A stretch of 34,919 nucleotides of DNA from contig CAMZLG010000138.1 of the NCBI GenBank assembly GCA_947311495.1, positions 1 through 34,919 on the forward strand, read 5' to 3'. The notes beneath the pieces were generated by a model. That model ran no database searches, was not told the DNA's origin, and saw only the letters and a list, made by a program, of their open reading frames with translations. This DNA is from an uncultured Zetaproteobacteria bacterium (GTDB lineage: Bacteria; Pseudomonadota; Zetaproteobacteria; Mariprofundales; Mariprofundaceae). A program made the position numbers and the translations under genes. The stretch's first letter is position 1; every line of letters starts with the position of its first letter. Shown here one piece after another: positions 1 to 13,516 of the stretch.

Positions 1-781
1 GATACATGCGCATAGCCTGCTCTGCACCCGTTACCGATTCACCATTTACCGATTTGATAATATCACCGTTTTGCAAACCAATTTCTTCATACAGCGAACC
101 TTTTACTATCTCGCTAATGGTAAAGCCATCAGGTTTTCCATTGCTAAAATGCGGACTAACCCGCGCTTGGCTCAATAATGTTGAGAAGTTACGCATTTGT
201 GAGTTCAGCTTTTGTCGGTTTATTTTTCTATTCACTTGCGTGGCAATGGGAATTTGAGGCGCTCTTCGCGGTTTAACCACAGGTTTGGTCGATTGCTGCA
301 CAAGCGCTTTTCCTGCTTCAATGCTAATGCGCTCTCGTTTTCCACGGTTGCTCACCACAATCGCAGTAGCTTCCACTTCTTCTAGGGTCACATTGGGCTG
401 AATGGCTTCATGCAAGAAAAACACCTCTTGTTTCCTGCTTCCACCCGCCGATACCATGGCTGCAGATTTATCACCTGCAACAACGGTTCCAATCAACTTA
501 ATTTGCAAACGGCTTTCTTTTACTGACTCATGTTTAGGTTTTTCTTGCACGGGTGCAGCTTTGGGCGCAGCCATTTTACCAAACAAGCCCACGCCTTTAA
601 GCAAGGAAACATCAAATGTCTCACTTGTTTCACCGCTATTTTCATTCACCAATACATGCTTGGACTTCTCCAAAGGATTGCTCGCAAACAGCCCTGCCAA
701 TAACCAAGCGGCAAGCAAAACGAGAAGAATTTCTAAACCACGCGGAGCCCACATCAAAAGTTTTGAAGATTGCATATCCAT
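1..781 (-). CDS. gspC: General secretion pathway protein C (GspC-like), 3' end truncated by the window edge
   Basis: My own minus-strand translation (absent from the ORF track because its stop lies outside the window): MQSSKLLMWAPRGLEILLVLLAAWLLAGLFASNPLEKSK...LIGTVVAGDKSAAMVSAGGSRKQEVFFLHEAI...FSTLLSQARVSPHFSNGKPDGFTISEIVKGSLYEEIGLQNGDIIKSVNGESVTGAEQAMRMY. One N-terminal TM, HR-like domain and C-terminal PDZ-like domain typical of GspC. Start ambiguous: in-frame ATGs at 787, 781 and 775; 781 gives a TAATG overlap with the upstream gene. Confidence 0.85.
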   Translation of the reverse strand, partial: MDMQSSKLLMWAPRGLEILLVLLAAWLLAGLFASNPLEKSKHVLVNENSGETSETFDVSLLKGVGLFGKMAAPKAAPVQEKPKHESVKESRLQIKLIGTVVAGDKSAAMVSAGGSRKQEVFFLHEAIQPNVTLEEVEATAIVVSNRGKRERISIEAGKALVQQSTKPVVKPRRAPQIPIATQVNRKINRQKLNSQMRNFSTLLSQARVSPHFSNGKPDGFTISEIVKGSLYEEIGLQNGDIIKSVNGESVTGAEQAMRMY

Positions 782-1578
782 TACCATGCGTATAACAACC
801 CAAAACCAAGCATTTGCCAACGATTATATGGCCAAAAGCTGCCATCAGCCAACTGTTCGCCACCCAATTCTTGATATTGATAACGTAATGTCAGGCTCAC
901 ATCGTCTAAGCCCAAAGCACGCTTGGACAAATACCAACGAAAATCTAAAGCACTTCGAAAACCTGTTTTTTTCTGAAAGTCACCGCTAAACAAGGGGTTG
1001 GTCGTCTTAACATTTATAGGCACAGCAATATCAATACTTGCTTGCAACTGTTGCTCACGACCGCCAAAACCAACAAAGGATAAACCGGCCCAATCACTGC
1101 GTATTTTTTCAACAATGGGTTCTCCAGCAATTGTTGTTGGCACTCCACTGACCACAAATGTTTGCCTGGATTGTTCTTGCTGGCGTGCCGCCACCCACAA
1201 ACCCCACCAAGCATCTCGCATCAGTGTATGCTGAATATCAAGCCGTATATCCCATTGTTTAACACTTAAGTCATTGGTTTGTTTGCTGCTCCAGCGCTCC
1301 GTAGCAAAAGATGTTGAATCCATCCATGCACCCGAGACTGCCCAATACCAAGAGTCATCACGTTCACCACTTAATTGAAGCTTCAACTGCGCACCATCAC
1401 CTGTGGTTTTCGAGGGCAGAAATGATGCTTGTGTTGCAGAAATAGATGCATCTTTGGCATACTCTTGGTACTGCCACCATGTCTTCTCAAGCTGTATACC
1501 CCATTCAACTGCAGAAGTCAAACAAGGTGACATCAACACGAAAAAAACGAGGCCTAAACTATATCGCATACGGTTCAT
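781..1578 (-). CDS. Hypothetical predicted outer-membrane beta-barrel protein with signal peptide
   Basis: 265 aa ORF; N-terminal signal-like MNRMRYSLGLVFFVLMSPCLTSA; alternating amphipathic, Trp/Tyr-rich strands; C-terminal aromatic residue (FGLLYAW). Confidence 0.65.
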   Translation of the reverse strand: MNRMRYSLGLVFFVLMSPCLTSAVEWGIQLEKTWWQYQEYAKDASISATQASFLPSKTTGDGAQLKLQLSGERDDSWYWAVSGAWMDSTSFATERWSSKQTNDLSVKQWDIRLDIQHTLMRDAWWGLWVAARQQEQSRQTFVVSGVPTTIAGEPIVEKIRSDWAGLSFVGFGGREQQLQASIDIAVPINVKTTNPLFSGDFQKKTGFRSALDFRWYLSKRALGLDDVSLTLRYQYQELGGEQLADGSFWPYNRWQMLGFGLLYAW

Positions 1579-1625
1579 GCCTCAATTCAAACATGCCAAG
1601 ATGAATAAAACTATAATTTTGTAAT

Positions 1626-3758
1626 TCACATGAAATCTTGCGGGTCAACATCCACTTTTCGCCTGACACCAGAAGGCACACGCATACGTTCTAACAACGG
1701 TTGTAGCTTCCACGGTAAATGCTTGCGGCCCTCATCTTTTAAAATCAATTCGAATCGAAATCGACCGGATAATCGCTCCATTGCACAAGGCATGGGTCCA
1801 CTCATTTTAATGTCGCCCCAACCTTTAAGCGCTTTGGCAAAATCAAGGGCTGCTTTCACTGCTTTTTCATGGTTGATGGCTGAAAACACAATGCGTACCC
1901 AGCGTGCATACGGCGGAAAGTTCACAAGTTTACGAATAGATAATTCCTCATCCAACACAGCCTTGGATTTACGCTCATCCAATCGTGTAAACCACGGTGC
2001 TTCTGGGCTCCATGTTTGCACGACAACGTGACCTGTCTGCTCTCCGCGCCCTGTACGACCAAACACCTGCGTCATCTGCTGCCACCAACGCTCTGATGCT
2101 CGAAAATCAGGCAAATTCATACCCAAATCAGCATTAATCACACCCACCAAGGTTACATTGGGAAAGTGATGCCCTTTCACCAGCATCTGTGTGCCGACCA
2201 AACAATCAATATCACCTGCCTCAAATGAAGATAGTGTGGCTTCCAACTCTTTCGCATTACGGATTTTATCCCTATCAAATCTTGCCACTTTTAATTTGGG
2301 TAAAGCTGCCAACAAATCATCTTCAAGGCGTTCCGTGCCAGAACCCAAAGGTAAATAAGCTTTTTCACCACAGCTTTGACATACTTTTTTGACACGGCGG
2401 CTATAATCACAACTGTGGCAACGCAGAACACCTTGTTTTCGATGCAGCGTTAATTTCACACTGCATCCAGAGCATGTTGGCACATCACCACATGCTGTGC
2501 ACTGCAAGGCTGGCGCATAACCACGGCGGTTGAGGTATAACATAGACTGTTTCCCTGCCTCAAACGTTACTTTTAAATGTTGAATAAGTTGTGCTGATAA
2601 AATATCCGATGAACCACGCATATCCACAATCTCAGGTTCAATTTTGTGTTGGAATACACGCTCTGTAAGCTTGAAACAATCCAAGCTTCCCTGCTCCACT
2701 TGCCGCCAACTCTCTAAACTTGGGGTTGCTGAACCCAGCAAAACAGGAATGTCTAACTCTTGCCCCAACAACATCGCCATATCCCGCGCCGAATAACTGA
2801 CCCCATCCTGTTGTTTAAAGGAGGTGTCATGCTCTTCATCCAATACAATCAAACCAAGCTTAGGCAAAGGTAAAAACAACGCGGAACGTGTGCCAAGCAA
2901 AACTTGAATGTCGTCAAGCCTGTGCCGCACACTGATTTTATCACGCACACTTAAACCCGAATGCCAAATACCAATAGATTCAAATCGCGCAGACAAGCGT
3001 TTGACCCACATAGGAGTTAGACCAATTTCAGGCACAAGAATCAGTGTTTGTTTGCCTTGTTCTGCAAGTTTTTTAGCAATCTGCAAATATACTTCAGTTT
3101 TCCCTGAGCCCGTACTTCCAAACAATAACGAAGGATAAAATGTATGTTGTTTATTAAGGATGGCATTAACTGCTGTTTTTTGTTGTTGCCTAAGCTTGAG
3201 TGGTGTTTCTCGTTCAATGTTTTCAAAGCTTGGGTGACTAGCGACTTCTTCTAAAACATCATCTTGTACTGCCTGTAATACCTTCCATTGCAAAGCACCA
3301 TTACAATGCCTGTGTATCGTGGACAAAGAAATGGCACGCTTGCTTGGAAATGCTTGGGCGAGGTTAGTATCAAAAGTTTGCAGTGCTTCGAGATTCAAAC
3401 AACGAAATCGTCTTTGTTTATCATGGTTTGCCCATGCCAAGGCTAACTCATACATATCACCCAACGCACTAAGATTATAAGCAGATGCACGCTGAACCCA
3501 GCGCATACGTTCACGGGTTAATATAGGTGATATATCCAGTCTATCTTTAACATGTTTTAAGTCATCAACTTCATGGGGCTCTTTCAACACTTCAAGAATC
3601 ATTGCAAGGCGTTTTCCATGTCCAAAAGGAACTGTGACCCTAAGCCCTACCTCTGCTTCACCCAACTCATCTGACCAAAGGTAGTCATAGCCTTGCCAAA
3701 GTGGCGCAAACACAGCGACACGGACAACTATACCGTGTGACCCATGCTTTATGTTCAC
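1626..3758 (-). CDS. priA: Primosomal protein N' (replication restart helicase PriA)
   Basis: 710 aa; Walker A LLFGSTGSGKTEVYL, DEEH box (LIVLDEEHD), Cys-rich zinc motifs CTACGDVPTCSGC / CHSCDYSRRVKKVCQSCG, helicase C-terminal motifs (QVFGRTGRG). Confidence 0.96.
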   Translation of the reverse strand: MNIKHGSHGIVVRVAVFAPLWQGYDYLWSDELGEAEVGLRVTVPFGHGKRLAMILEVLKEPHEVDDLKHVKDRLDISPILTRERMRWVQRASAYNLSALGDMYELALAWANHDKQRRFRCLNLEALQTFDTNLAQAFPSKRAISLSTIHRHCNGALQWKVLQAVQDDVLEEVASHPSFENIERETPLKLRQQQKTAVNAILNKQHTFYPSLLFGSTGSGKTEVYLQIAKKLAEQGKQTLILVPEIGLTPMWVKRLSARFESIGIWHSGLSVRDKISVRHRLDDIQVLLGTRSALFLPLPKLGLIVLDEEHDTSFKQQDGVSYSARDMAMLLGQELDIPVLLGSATPSLESWRQVEQGSLDCFKLTERVFQHKIEPEIVDMRGSSDILSAQLIQHLKVTFEAGKQSMLYLNRRGYAPALQCTACGDVPTCSGCSVKLTLHRKQGVLRCHSCDYSRRVKKVCQSCGEKAYLPLGSGTERLEDDLLAALPKLKVARFDRDKIRNAKELEATLSSFEAGDIDCLVGTQMLVKGHHFPNVTLVGVINADLGMNLPDFRASERWWQQMTQVFGRTGRGEQTGHVVVQTWSPEAPWFTRLDERKSKAVLDEELSIRKLVNFPPYARWVRIVFSAINHEKAVKAALDFAKALKGWGDIKMSGPMPCAMERLSGRFRFELILKDEGRKHLPWKLQPLLERMRVPSGVRRKVDVDPQDFM

Positions 3759-5605
3759 TGCAACAGACGTTTGTCAGGTGTAAATTCAGGAACCAATTGG
3801 TTTAATGAGGTAATTAAGGTCTGTATATCCCTGGACTCACAAGCTTGTCGAATCGTAGCTAAATGTTGTTGCACATCATTCCAGTCCACACTCCTAGCGT
3901 GAGATAACATAATTTTAGGGTGCTGCGTTCCTCGCAATGCTTCCGCTTCATGAAATAACTCTTCAAACAGTTTTTCACCTGGTCTGAGCCCTGTAAATTG
4001 AATTTCAATATCATCATAAGGTGTTAACCCTGCCAAACAAATCATCTGCTCAGCCATATCAATAATTTTAATAGGTTCACCCATATCTAACACAAATATT
4101 TCACCACCATCACCCATGGTTGCCGCCTGTAAAATAAGCGACACAGCTTCAGGAATCGTCATGAAATAACGTGTAATATCCTTGTGTGTGACTGTAACGG
4201 GGCCACCTTCTTCAATCTGTTTTTTGAATAATGGAACAACACTACCAGCAGACCCTAGAACATTACCAAACCGCGTTGTTATAAAAGCTGTATCACATCG
4301 ACCATTCAAATTCTGGCAATAAATTTCAGCCATACGTTTGGTTGCACCCATGACATTGGTTGGGTTAACCGCCTTGTCTGTGGAAACCTGTATAAAATAT
4401 TCACAATGATGTTTCGCCGCAAAGTCGGCAATTTGACTTGTACCCAAGACATTGGTTTTGATGCCTTCCGCAGGATTAGCCTCCACCAATGGTACATGTT
4501 TATATGCAGCTGCATTAAATACAACTTGTGGCTTGCAGTGGCTATACACCCAGCCCATACGTTCAGCATCACGAATATCACCCAATATCGCTTCACTAAC
4601 TTGATAGTTACTTAGCTTTTGTAGCTCATTATCAACTTGATAAAGGTTGAACTCAGCATGATCCAATAAAATCAGTTTAGCTGGTTCAAAGGTCATCAAT
4701 TGGCGACATAATTCTGAACCGATTGACCCACCTGCACCTGTGACCATCACACATTTACCACGTATAAAATCACACACTTTTTTATTATCCAATGCAATCG
4801 GTGCTCTACCCAGTAAATCTTCAAGCTGAATACTACGCAAATCACCAATCGCTGATGTATGCGCTTCTATCTCTTGCATGCTGGGTACGGTTCGACAGAT
4901 AATATGCGCATCTGCACATTGCTTGACCAGTGACTGGAGAATTTCAGAACTCGCCGATGGCATGGCAATCAAAACTTCATGAATTTCTAGGTCTTGAACC
5001 ACATCTGTCAAAGATGATAAGTCGCCTAAAACCCTGACGCCATGAATATCCATGCCTTTTTTCTTACGGTTATCGTCTAAAAACCCAACGGGTAGATAAA
5101 CATCATTTTGCAAGACATCACGAACCAACAACTCACCCGCTTTACCCGCACCAAGAATAAGTGCCCGCTTGGCATTTGTAGATGACAATTTTAAATGCCT
5201 TTCTTTAAACCAGCGGTACAAAAGCCTCGCGCCAGCAAGCCCACCAATAAGAATTAAAGGATAAAGTACCAGCGTAGAACGTGGGATTCCATCCAAACGG
5301 ATCCAAATAAATAAGATAAAATATGTGACCAGTGCGCCAACAACAATAGCACGCATAATACGTTGCAAATCAGGCAAGGATGCAAAACGCCAAATACCTC
5401 GGTATAAACCAAAAAACCAGTAGGTGGACATTTGAACAGGTAGCGATATGTAAAAGAGTTTCCAAGCACCTAGAACATGATGAGGAGGGATTTGACCAAA
5501 ATCAAAACGAAAGGCAAAAGATAAATAAACAGCTAGACCAACCCATATCATGTCATGAATAAAGGCAAACCACCTACTTTTCCAAATGAACAATAAATCC
5601 TTCAA
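3755..5605 (-). CDS. Membrane-anchored nucleoside-diphosphate sugar epimerase/4,6-dehydratase (CapD/WbpM/PglF/FlaA1 family)
   Basis: 616 aa; N-terminal TM helices, CoA-binding-like domain (LILGAGKAGELLVRDVL), SDR domain VMVTGAGGSIGSELCRQL, ending with GLRPGEKLFEELFHEAE. ATGA overlap with priA. Confidence 0.92.
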   Translation of the reverse strand: MKDLLFIWKSRWFAFIHDMIWVGLAVYLSFAFRFDFGQIPPHHVLGAWKLFYISLPVQMSTYWFFGLYRGIWRFASLPDLQRIMRAIVVGALVTYFILFIWIRLDGIPRSTLVLYPLILIGGLAGARLLYRWFKERHLKLSSTNAKRALILGAGKAGELLVRDVLQNDVYLPVGFLDDNRKKKGMDIHGVRVLGDLSSLTDVVQDLEIHEVLIAMPSASSEILQSLVKQCADAHIICRTVPSMQEIEAHTSAIGDLRSIQLEDLLGRAPIALDNKKVCDFIRGKCVMVTGAGGSIGSELCRQLMTFEPAKLILLDHAEFNLYQVDNELQKLSNYQVSEAILGDIRDAERMGWVYSHCKPQVVFNAAAYKHVPLVEANPAEGIKTNVLGTSQIADFAAKHHCEYFIQVSTDKAVNPTNVMGATKRMAEIYCQNLNGRCDTAFITTRFGNVLGSAGSVVPLFKKQIEEGGPVTVTHKDITRYFMTIPEAVSLILQAATMGDGGEIFVLDMGEPIKIIDMAEQMICLAGLTPYDDIEIQFTGLRPGEKLFEELFHEAEALRGTQHPKIMLSHARSVDWNDVQQHLATIRQACESRDIQTLITSLNQLVPEFTPDKRLLQ

Positions 5606-5648
5606 AATAAACCTCTATTCCACATAGCCTAAGAATAACAACACAAAT

Positions 5649-5676
5649 AAAAAAGGCGAACCCTAAGGTCCGCCTT
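5649..5676 (-). terminator. Intrinsic terminator downstream of fba
   Basis: Minus-strand hairpin AAGGCGGACC-TTAG-GGTTCGCCTT (one G-U pair) followed by a T tract (TTTTATTTG). Confidence 0.85.
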
Positions 5677-5701
5677 CTTAAAATTTAAGAATGGTTAAAC
5701 C

Positions 5702-6739
5702 TTATTTGTAATAACCAATCATTGTTTCTAAAGATTTAACATTGATTTTATCTGCTTGACCCGCAGAACCAAATGCTTCAAAGCGCGCTTTACAGATGTC
5801 TTTCATGGCATCTTTTGCAGCTTTGTAGAATTTACGTGGGTCAAAGTTTGATGGATTCTCTTTCAAGTGACGACGAATTGCACCCGTTGATGCCATACGC
5901 AAATCAGTATCAATATTTACTTTACGCACACCAGACTTGATACCTTTCACGATTTCTTCGACAGGCACACCATAAGTTTCACCCATTTCGCCACCATATT
6001 CATTGATAATCGCCAACCAGTCTTGTGGCACAGATGAAGAACCATGCATCACCAAGTGCGTATTTGGAAGTGCTGCATGAATTTCTTCAATGCGATCAAT
6101 TCTTAGCACTTCACCTGTTGGTGGTTTGGTAAATTTGTATGCGCCATGTGAGGTACCAATTGCAATCGCTAAAGCATCAACATTTGTTGCTTCAACAAAA
6201 TCAACGGCTTCATCAACACCCGTCAACAACATGTCCAAATCAAGCTTGCCTTCAGCGCCATGCCCATCTTCTTCACCCATCATACCTGTTTCCAAAGAAC
6301 CCAAGCAGCCAAGCTCGCCTTCAACAGAAACACCACCAGCATGTGCCATATCAACCACTGTTTTGGTAACACCAACATTATATTCAAAAGAACCTGGTGT
6401 TTTACAATCGGCTTCCAAAGAACCATCCATCATCACTGATGAAAAACCCGATTGAATTGAACGCAAACAAACTGAAGGCTCAGAGCCATGATCTTGATGC
6501 ATAACCACAGGAATATGTGGGTACTGTTCAATTGCAGCATCAATCAAATGACGCAAAAATGGTTCGCCTGCATAGCCACGTGCGCCTGCAGAACCCTGCA
6601 TAATCACAGGTGAGTTGACTTCATTTGCAGCTTCCATGATTGCATGGACTTGCTCCATATTATTTACATTGAATGCAGGCATGCCGTAACTGTTTTCAGC
6701 TGCATGATCCAATAGTTGACGTAATGTAATTAGTGCCAT
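5702..6739 (-). CDS. fba: Class II fructose-bisphosphate aldolase (Calvin-cycle-type subclass)
   Basis: 345 aa; [88 protein letters not shown]. Confidence 0.96.
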   Translation of the reverse strand: MALITLRQLLDHAAENSYGMPAFNVNNMEQVHAIMEAANEVNSPVIMQGSAGARGYAGEPFLRHLIDAAIEQYPHIPVVMHQDHGSEPSVCLRSIQSGFSSVMMDGSLEADCKTPGSFEYNVGVTKTVVDMAHAGGVSVEGELGCLGSLETGMMGEEDGHGAEGKLDLDMLLTGVDEAVDFVEATNVDALAIAIGTSHGAYKFTKPPTGEVLRIDRIEEIHAALPNTHLVMHGSSSVPQDWLAIINEYGGEMGETYGVPVEEIVKGIKSGVRKVNIDTDLRMASTGAIRRHLKENPSNFDPRKFYKAAKDAMKDICKARFEAFGSAGQADKINVKSLETMIGYYK

Positions 6740-6775
6740 TTTCTTACTCCTTTCCTTAGTTTAAAATATTAACTG

Positions 6776-8224
6776 CTATTTAACGCTAATGATTTTCATT
6801 GCATTGGTACCGCCTGATTCACCCATCGGTGTACCAAAAGTCATAATAATAAGTTCGCCTTTGTTCGCAATGTCTTCAACAAGCATTTTAGCTTGAATAT
6901 CCAAAGTTGCTTGCGGTGCATCAGTTGGACCATAATCAATATCCATACGCAGAGGCGTTACATTACGAAATAATGTTACCCTACCCAAAGTGCTTTCTTC
7001 AGAGGTCACTGCATAAATAGGCACATCACCCAAATGGCGCGACATATAAAGCGCAGTATTACCACTTCTTGTAAATGATGCAATTGCCTTAATTGGCATT
7101 TCCCTTGCCACTTCCATAGCCTGACGAGCTATACACTCATCCACTGAATGTGGCGGATAACGCGGGTTACGCGTTTGCGCAGAAGGCATCACACGTTGTT
7201 TCTCCGTTTCAATGCATGTGCGGTGCATAGCAAGCACTGCTTCAACGGGATAATCACCCGCAGCCGATTCGCCTGATAACATGACAGCATCTGTACCATC
7301 CAAGACAGCATTGGCGCAATCATTCACTTCCGCACGCGTTGGGATCGGATTCTCACACATGGATTCCATCATTTGCGTCGCTACAATCACTGGGCAATTA
7401 TATTTCGGTGCCATACGCAACATTTTCTTCTGCACTGGCGGCACTGCTGCATCACCAATTTCAACACCCAAATCACCACGCGCCACCATAACCGCATCCG
7501 ATGCTTCCATAATCGCTTTTAGATTTTCATCAAGCACAGCTTCCGCACGTTCAACTTTAGCAACCATGCCTGCATTAGAGCCTTCAGCTTCAACCAATGA
7601 GCGGGCATAGTCCATATCTTTTCCATCGCGAGGAAAAGAAATTGCAATATAATCAACGCCAATGGCACATGCTGTTTTAATATCTTCCTTATCTTTATCT
7701 GTAAGCGCTGCTGCGGATAAACCACCACCTGCGCGGTTGATTCCTTTGTTGTTCGACAACACGCCACCAACAACCACAGTACAATGAATTTCTTCACCGA
7801 TAACTTCATCAACATCCATAACCAACAGGCCATCATTGAGAAGAATACGAGCGCCAGACTCCACGTCACCAACCAACTCTTTATAAGTTAGACCAACACG
7901 TTCATCTGTACCTGAATCCAAATCCATCGCTCCATCAAGAATAAACTTATGCCCAACTTTAAGCATCGTTTTACCATTGATGAATTTACCACAACGTATC
8001 TTAGGACCTTGCATATCAGCAAGAATACCTACAACAACACCAAGTTTCTTCGCTGCAGCACGTACATTATCTGCACGCAACTGATGGTCTTCAGGGGTAC
8101 CATGAGAGAAGTTCAGACGAACGACATTCACACCAGCGGCAATCATTTTTTCAAGCATTTCAGGTGATTCTGAAGCGGGGCCAATCGTTGCAACAATTTT
8201 GGTTCTACGAATAAGTTCTGTCAT
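6776..8224 (-). CDS. pyk: Pyruvate kinase
   Basis: 482 aa; RRTKIVATIGPAS, VVRLNFSHGTPEDH, MVARGDLGVEIG, PVIVATQMMESM, DAVMLSGESAAGDYP. Confidence 0.97.
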   Translation of the reverse strand: MTELIRRTKIVATIGPASESPEMLEKMIAAGVNVVRLNFSHGTPEDHQLRADNVRAAAKKLGVVVGILADMQGPKIRCGKFINGKTMLKVGHKFILDGAMDLDSGTDERVGLTYKELVGDVESGARILLNDGLLVMDVDEVIGEEIHCTVVVGGVLSNNKGINRAGGGLSAAALTDKDKEDIKTACAIGVDYIAISFPRDGKDMDYARSLVEAEGSNAGMVAKVERAEAVLDENLKAIMEASDAVMVARGDLGVEIGDAAVPPVQKKMLRMAPKYNCPVIVATQMMESMCENPIPTRAEVNDCANAVLDGTDAVMLSGESAAGDYPVEAVLAMHRTCIETEKQRVMPSAQTRNPRYPPHSVDECIARQAMEVAREMPIKAIASFTRSGNTALYMSRHLGDVPIYAVTSEESTLGRVTLFRNVTPLRMDIDYGPTDAPQATLDIQAKMLVEDIANKGELIIMTFGTPMGESGGTNAMKIISVK

Positions 8225-9402
8225 TATTTAGCTCGTGCCTCAAGCATGGCAACGGCAGGTAACTGTTTGCCTTCTAAGAATTCCAAAAATGCTCCGCCAC
8301 CTGTTGAGATATAAGATACTTTATCTGAGATATTATACTTATCAACCGCAGCCAATGTATCGCCACCACCTGCAATGGAGAATGCCGAAGATTCGGCAAT
8401 AGCCATAGCAATCGCTTTGGTTCCTTCACCAAACTGGTCAAATTCAAATACGCCAACAGGACCGTTCCATACAACAGTACCTGCGTTTTTAATGATTTCT
8501 GCAAGTTCTGCAGCAGAATCAGGACCAATATCAAAAATCATGTCATCATCAAGTGTTTCATCCACACCTTTTAATGTTGCTTCTGCAGTAGGCGAAAATT
8601 CTTTAGCACACACAACATCTGTTGGTACAGGAATCGAGCCACCATTCGCAATCGCATCAGCAGTTAATTTTTTACACGTATCAACCAAGTCTGCTTCATA
8701 CAAAGACTTACCTACAGGTTTCCCTGCTGCTGCAATAAATGTATTGGCGATACCACCACCCACAACCAATTGATCAACAATCGTAGCAAGTGATTCAAGC
8801 ACAGTTAGTTTCGTTGAAACTTTAGAGCCACCAACAATCGCAACCATTGGGCGTGCAGGGTTATCCAATGCTTTACCTAAAGCTTCAAGCTCACCTGCAA
8901 GCAATGGGCCTGCGCATGCTGTTGGTGCAAATTGACCTGCGCCATGTGTTGAAGCTTGCGCACGATGCGCTGTACCAAAAGCATCCATCACATAAACATC
9001 ACACAATGCTGCGTACTGCTTAGACAAAGATTTATCATTTTTCTTTTCACCAGCATTAAAGCGTACGTTTTCAAGCAAAACAACTTCACCATCAGCAACG
9101 TCAACATCAGAACCTACATAATCTTTAACCAAGCGTACGTCTTGACCCAAAAGTGTGGACATATGTGCTGCAACTGGCGCAAGGGAAAACTCATCTGCAG
9201 GCTCACCTTCAGTTGGACGACCCAAATGCGACATAACCATTACCTTTGCACCTGCTTTAATGCAGTGCTCTAAGGTTGGCAATGATGCACGAATGCGCTT
9301 ATCTGATGATACTTTACCTTCTGCGATAGGTACGTTTAAATCCTGACGAATCAATACGCGTTTTCCCGCTAAATCCAGGTCAGTCATTTTAATTACAGAC
9401 AT
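8224..9402 (-). CDS. pgk: Phosphoglycerate kinase
   Basis: 392 aa; [82 protein letters not shown]. Confidence 0.98.
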   Translation of the reverse strand: MSVIKMTDLDLAGKRVLIRQDLNVPIAEGKVSSDKRIRASLPTLEHCIKAGAKVMVMSHLGRPTEGEPADEFSLAPVAAHMSTLLGQDVRLVKDYVGSDVDVADGEVVLLENVRFNAGEKKNDKSLSKQYAALCDVYVMDAFGTAHRAQASTHGAGQFAPTACAGPLLAGELEALGKALDNPARPMVAIVGGSKVSTKLTVLESLATIVDQLVVGGGIANTFIAAAGKPVGKSLYEADLVDTCKKLTADAIANGGSIPVPTDVVCAKEFSPTAEATLKGVDETLDDDMIFDIGPDSAAELAEIIKNAGTVVWNGPVGVFEFDQFGEGTKAIAMAIAESSAFSIAGGGDTLAAVDKYNISDKVSYISTGGGAFLEFLEGKQLPAVAMLEARAK

Positions 9403-9430
9403 TATTTACTCCTCTTCCTATTTCGATAAA

Positions 9431-9474
9431 ACGTTTGTTTTTATATGCTTGTTAAAACAAACAAAAACAAACGT
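9431..9474. repeat. 12-bp perfect inverted repeat in the gap-pgk intergenic region
   Basis: ACGTTTGTTTTT (9431-9442) and AAAAACAAACGT (9463-9474), 20-nt spacer; the right arm overlaps the T tract and stem base of the adjacent terminator hairpin. Confidence 0.8.
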
Positions 9475-9495
9475 GGGGTCTCTGTGAAACCCCAC
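9473..9495 (-). terminator. Hairpin followed by T-rich tract between gap and pgk (putative intrinsic terminator or attenuator)
   Basis: Minus strand GTGGGGT-TTCACAGAG-ACCCCAC followed by GTTTGTTTTTGTTTGTTTT; 7-bp GC-rich stem about 13 nt after the gap stop codon. Confidence 0.7.
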
Positions 9496-9508
9496 ATTGA
9501 TCAATCAA

Positions 9509-12525
<3,017 letters not shown>

Positions 12526-12562
12526 ATTTACCTCTTACTTTTTATATTAAAACGATTAAAAC

Positions 12563-13516
12563 TTAAACATGTAACGTTGTTTGAACGCGACGGATATTAC
12601 CTACAGAACCCGAAAGAACGACAGTGTCTGTGACCATATACTTACCATCAACATCTGTACCAACTTTAACATGATCCACGTACTCACCTGTGGTTAAACC
12701 AGTGGCGATAAACATGCAATCATCAGATGTCACCAACTCATCACGTGTTAAATACGTGGTTGTATCAATCCCTTCTTTTTTACACAACTCTATTTCAAAA
12801 TCTTTCTGCGGAGCCATGCGACCAAACATTTCAGCGCCCATGGCACGTGCCGCACATGCTGTCACGATACCCTCTGGCGTTCCGCCAATGCCGAATAACG
12901 CGTCAGAACCCATATTTAATACAGCTTGAATCGCACCATTTACATCACCATCTGTTGCAAGGCGAACTTTTGCACCACACGCATAAATCTCTTTAATTAA
13001 TTCAGCATGACGTGGTTTATCCAACACAAACACTGTGATTTCTTTAATGTCTTTTTGCAAAGCTTCTGCCAATTGCGTCAAACGAACTTCAACTGAAGCT
13101 GTTGGATCAATTTTACCACGCGCAGCTTTTGGATACACTTGTTTTTCCATGTAAAAACATGAGCCGGGACGAAACATTGAACCCGCAGGTGCTGCCGCAA
13201 GTGTTACAATAGAACCCGCTGCATCACGCGCAAACAAGTTCGTGCCCTCGATAGGGTCAACAGCAATATCAACACCAATACCTGAACCAGTGCCAACTTC
13301 TTCATCGTCATACAATGCTGGCGCTTCATCTTTCGCACCTTCCCCAATCACAATCACACCTTTCATGTTCACTTGATTGATACGTTCACGCATCGCATCA
13401 ACGGCTAGACCATCACCTTCATCCTTCTGACCTGAGCCAACAAACGGTGCACAAGCACGCGCCGCTGCCTCACAAACTTCTACCAAATCAATCTTTAGAT
13501 CTGCAACTGTGGACAT
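12563..13516 (-). CDS. glpX: Class II fructose-1,6-bisphosphatase (GlpX family; possibly also sedoheptulose-1,7-bisphosphatase in a Calvin-cycle host)
   Basis: 317 aa; VIGEGAKDEAPALYDDEEVGTGSGIGVDIAVDPIEGTNLFA, DGDVNGAIQAV, GIGGTPEGIVTACAARAMGAEMFGRMAP. Confidence 0.94.
   Translation of the reverse strand: MSTVADLKIDLVEVCEAAARACAPFVGSGQKDEGDGLAVDAMRERINQVNMKGVIVIGEGAKDEAPALYDDEEVGTGSGIGVDIAVDPIEGTNLFARDAAGSIVTLAAAPAGSMFRPGSCFYMEKQVYPKAARGKIDPTASVEVRLTQLAEALQKDIKEITVFVLDKPRHAELIKEIYACGAKVRLATDGDVNGAIQAVLNMGSDALFGIGGTPEGIVTACAARAMGAEMFGRMAPQKDFEIELCKKEGIDTTTYLTRDELVTSDDCMFIATGLTTGEYVDHVKVGTDVDGKYMVTDTVVLSGSVGNIRRVQTTLHV

Noticed and set aside
642-863. 73-aa minus-strand ORF over gspC
   Set aside because: Different frame from gspC, whose translation is recognisable across this region.
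402-989. 195-aa plus-strand ORF spanning gspC and the barrel gene
   Set aside because: Antisense to two better-supported genes; composition looks like a shadow ORF.
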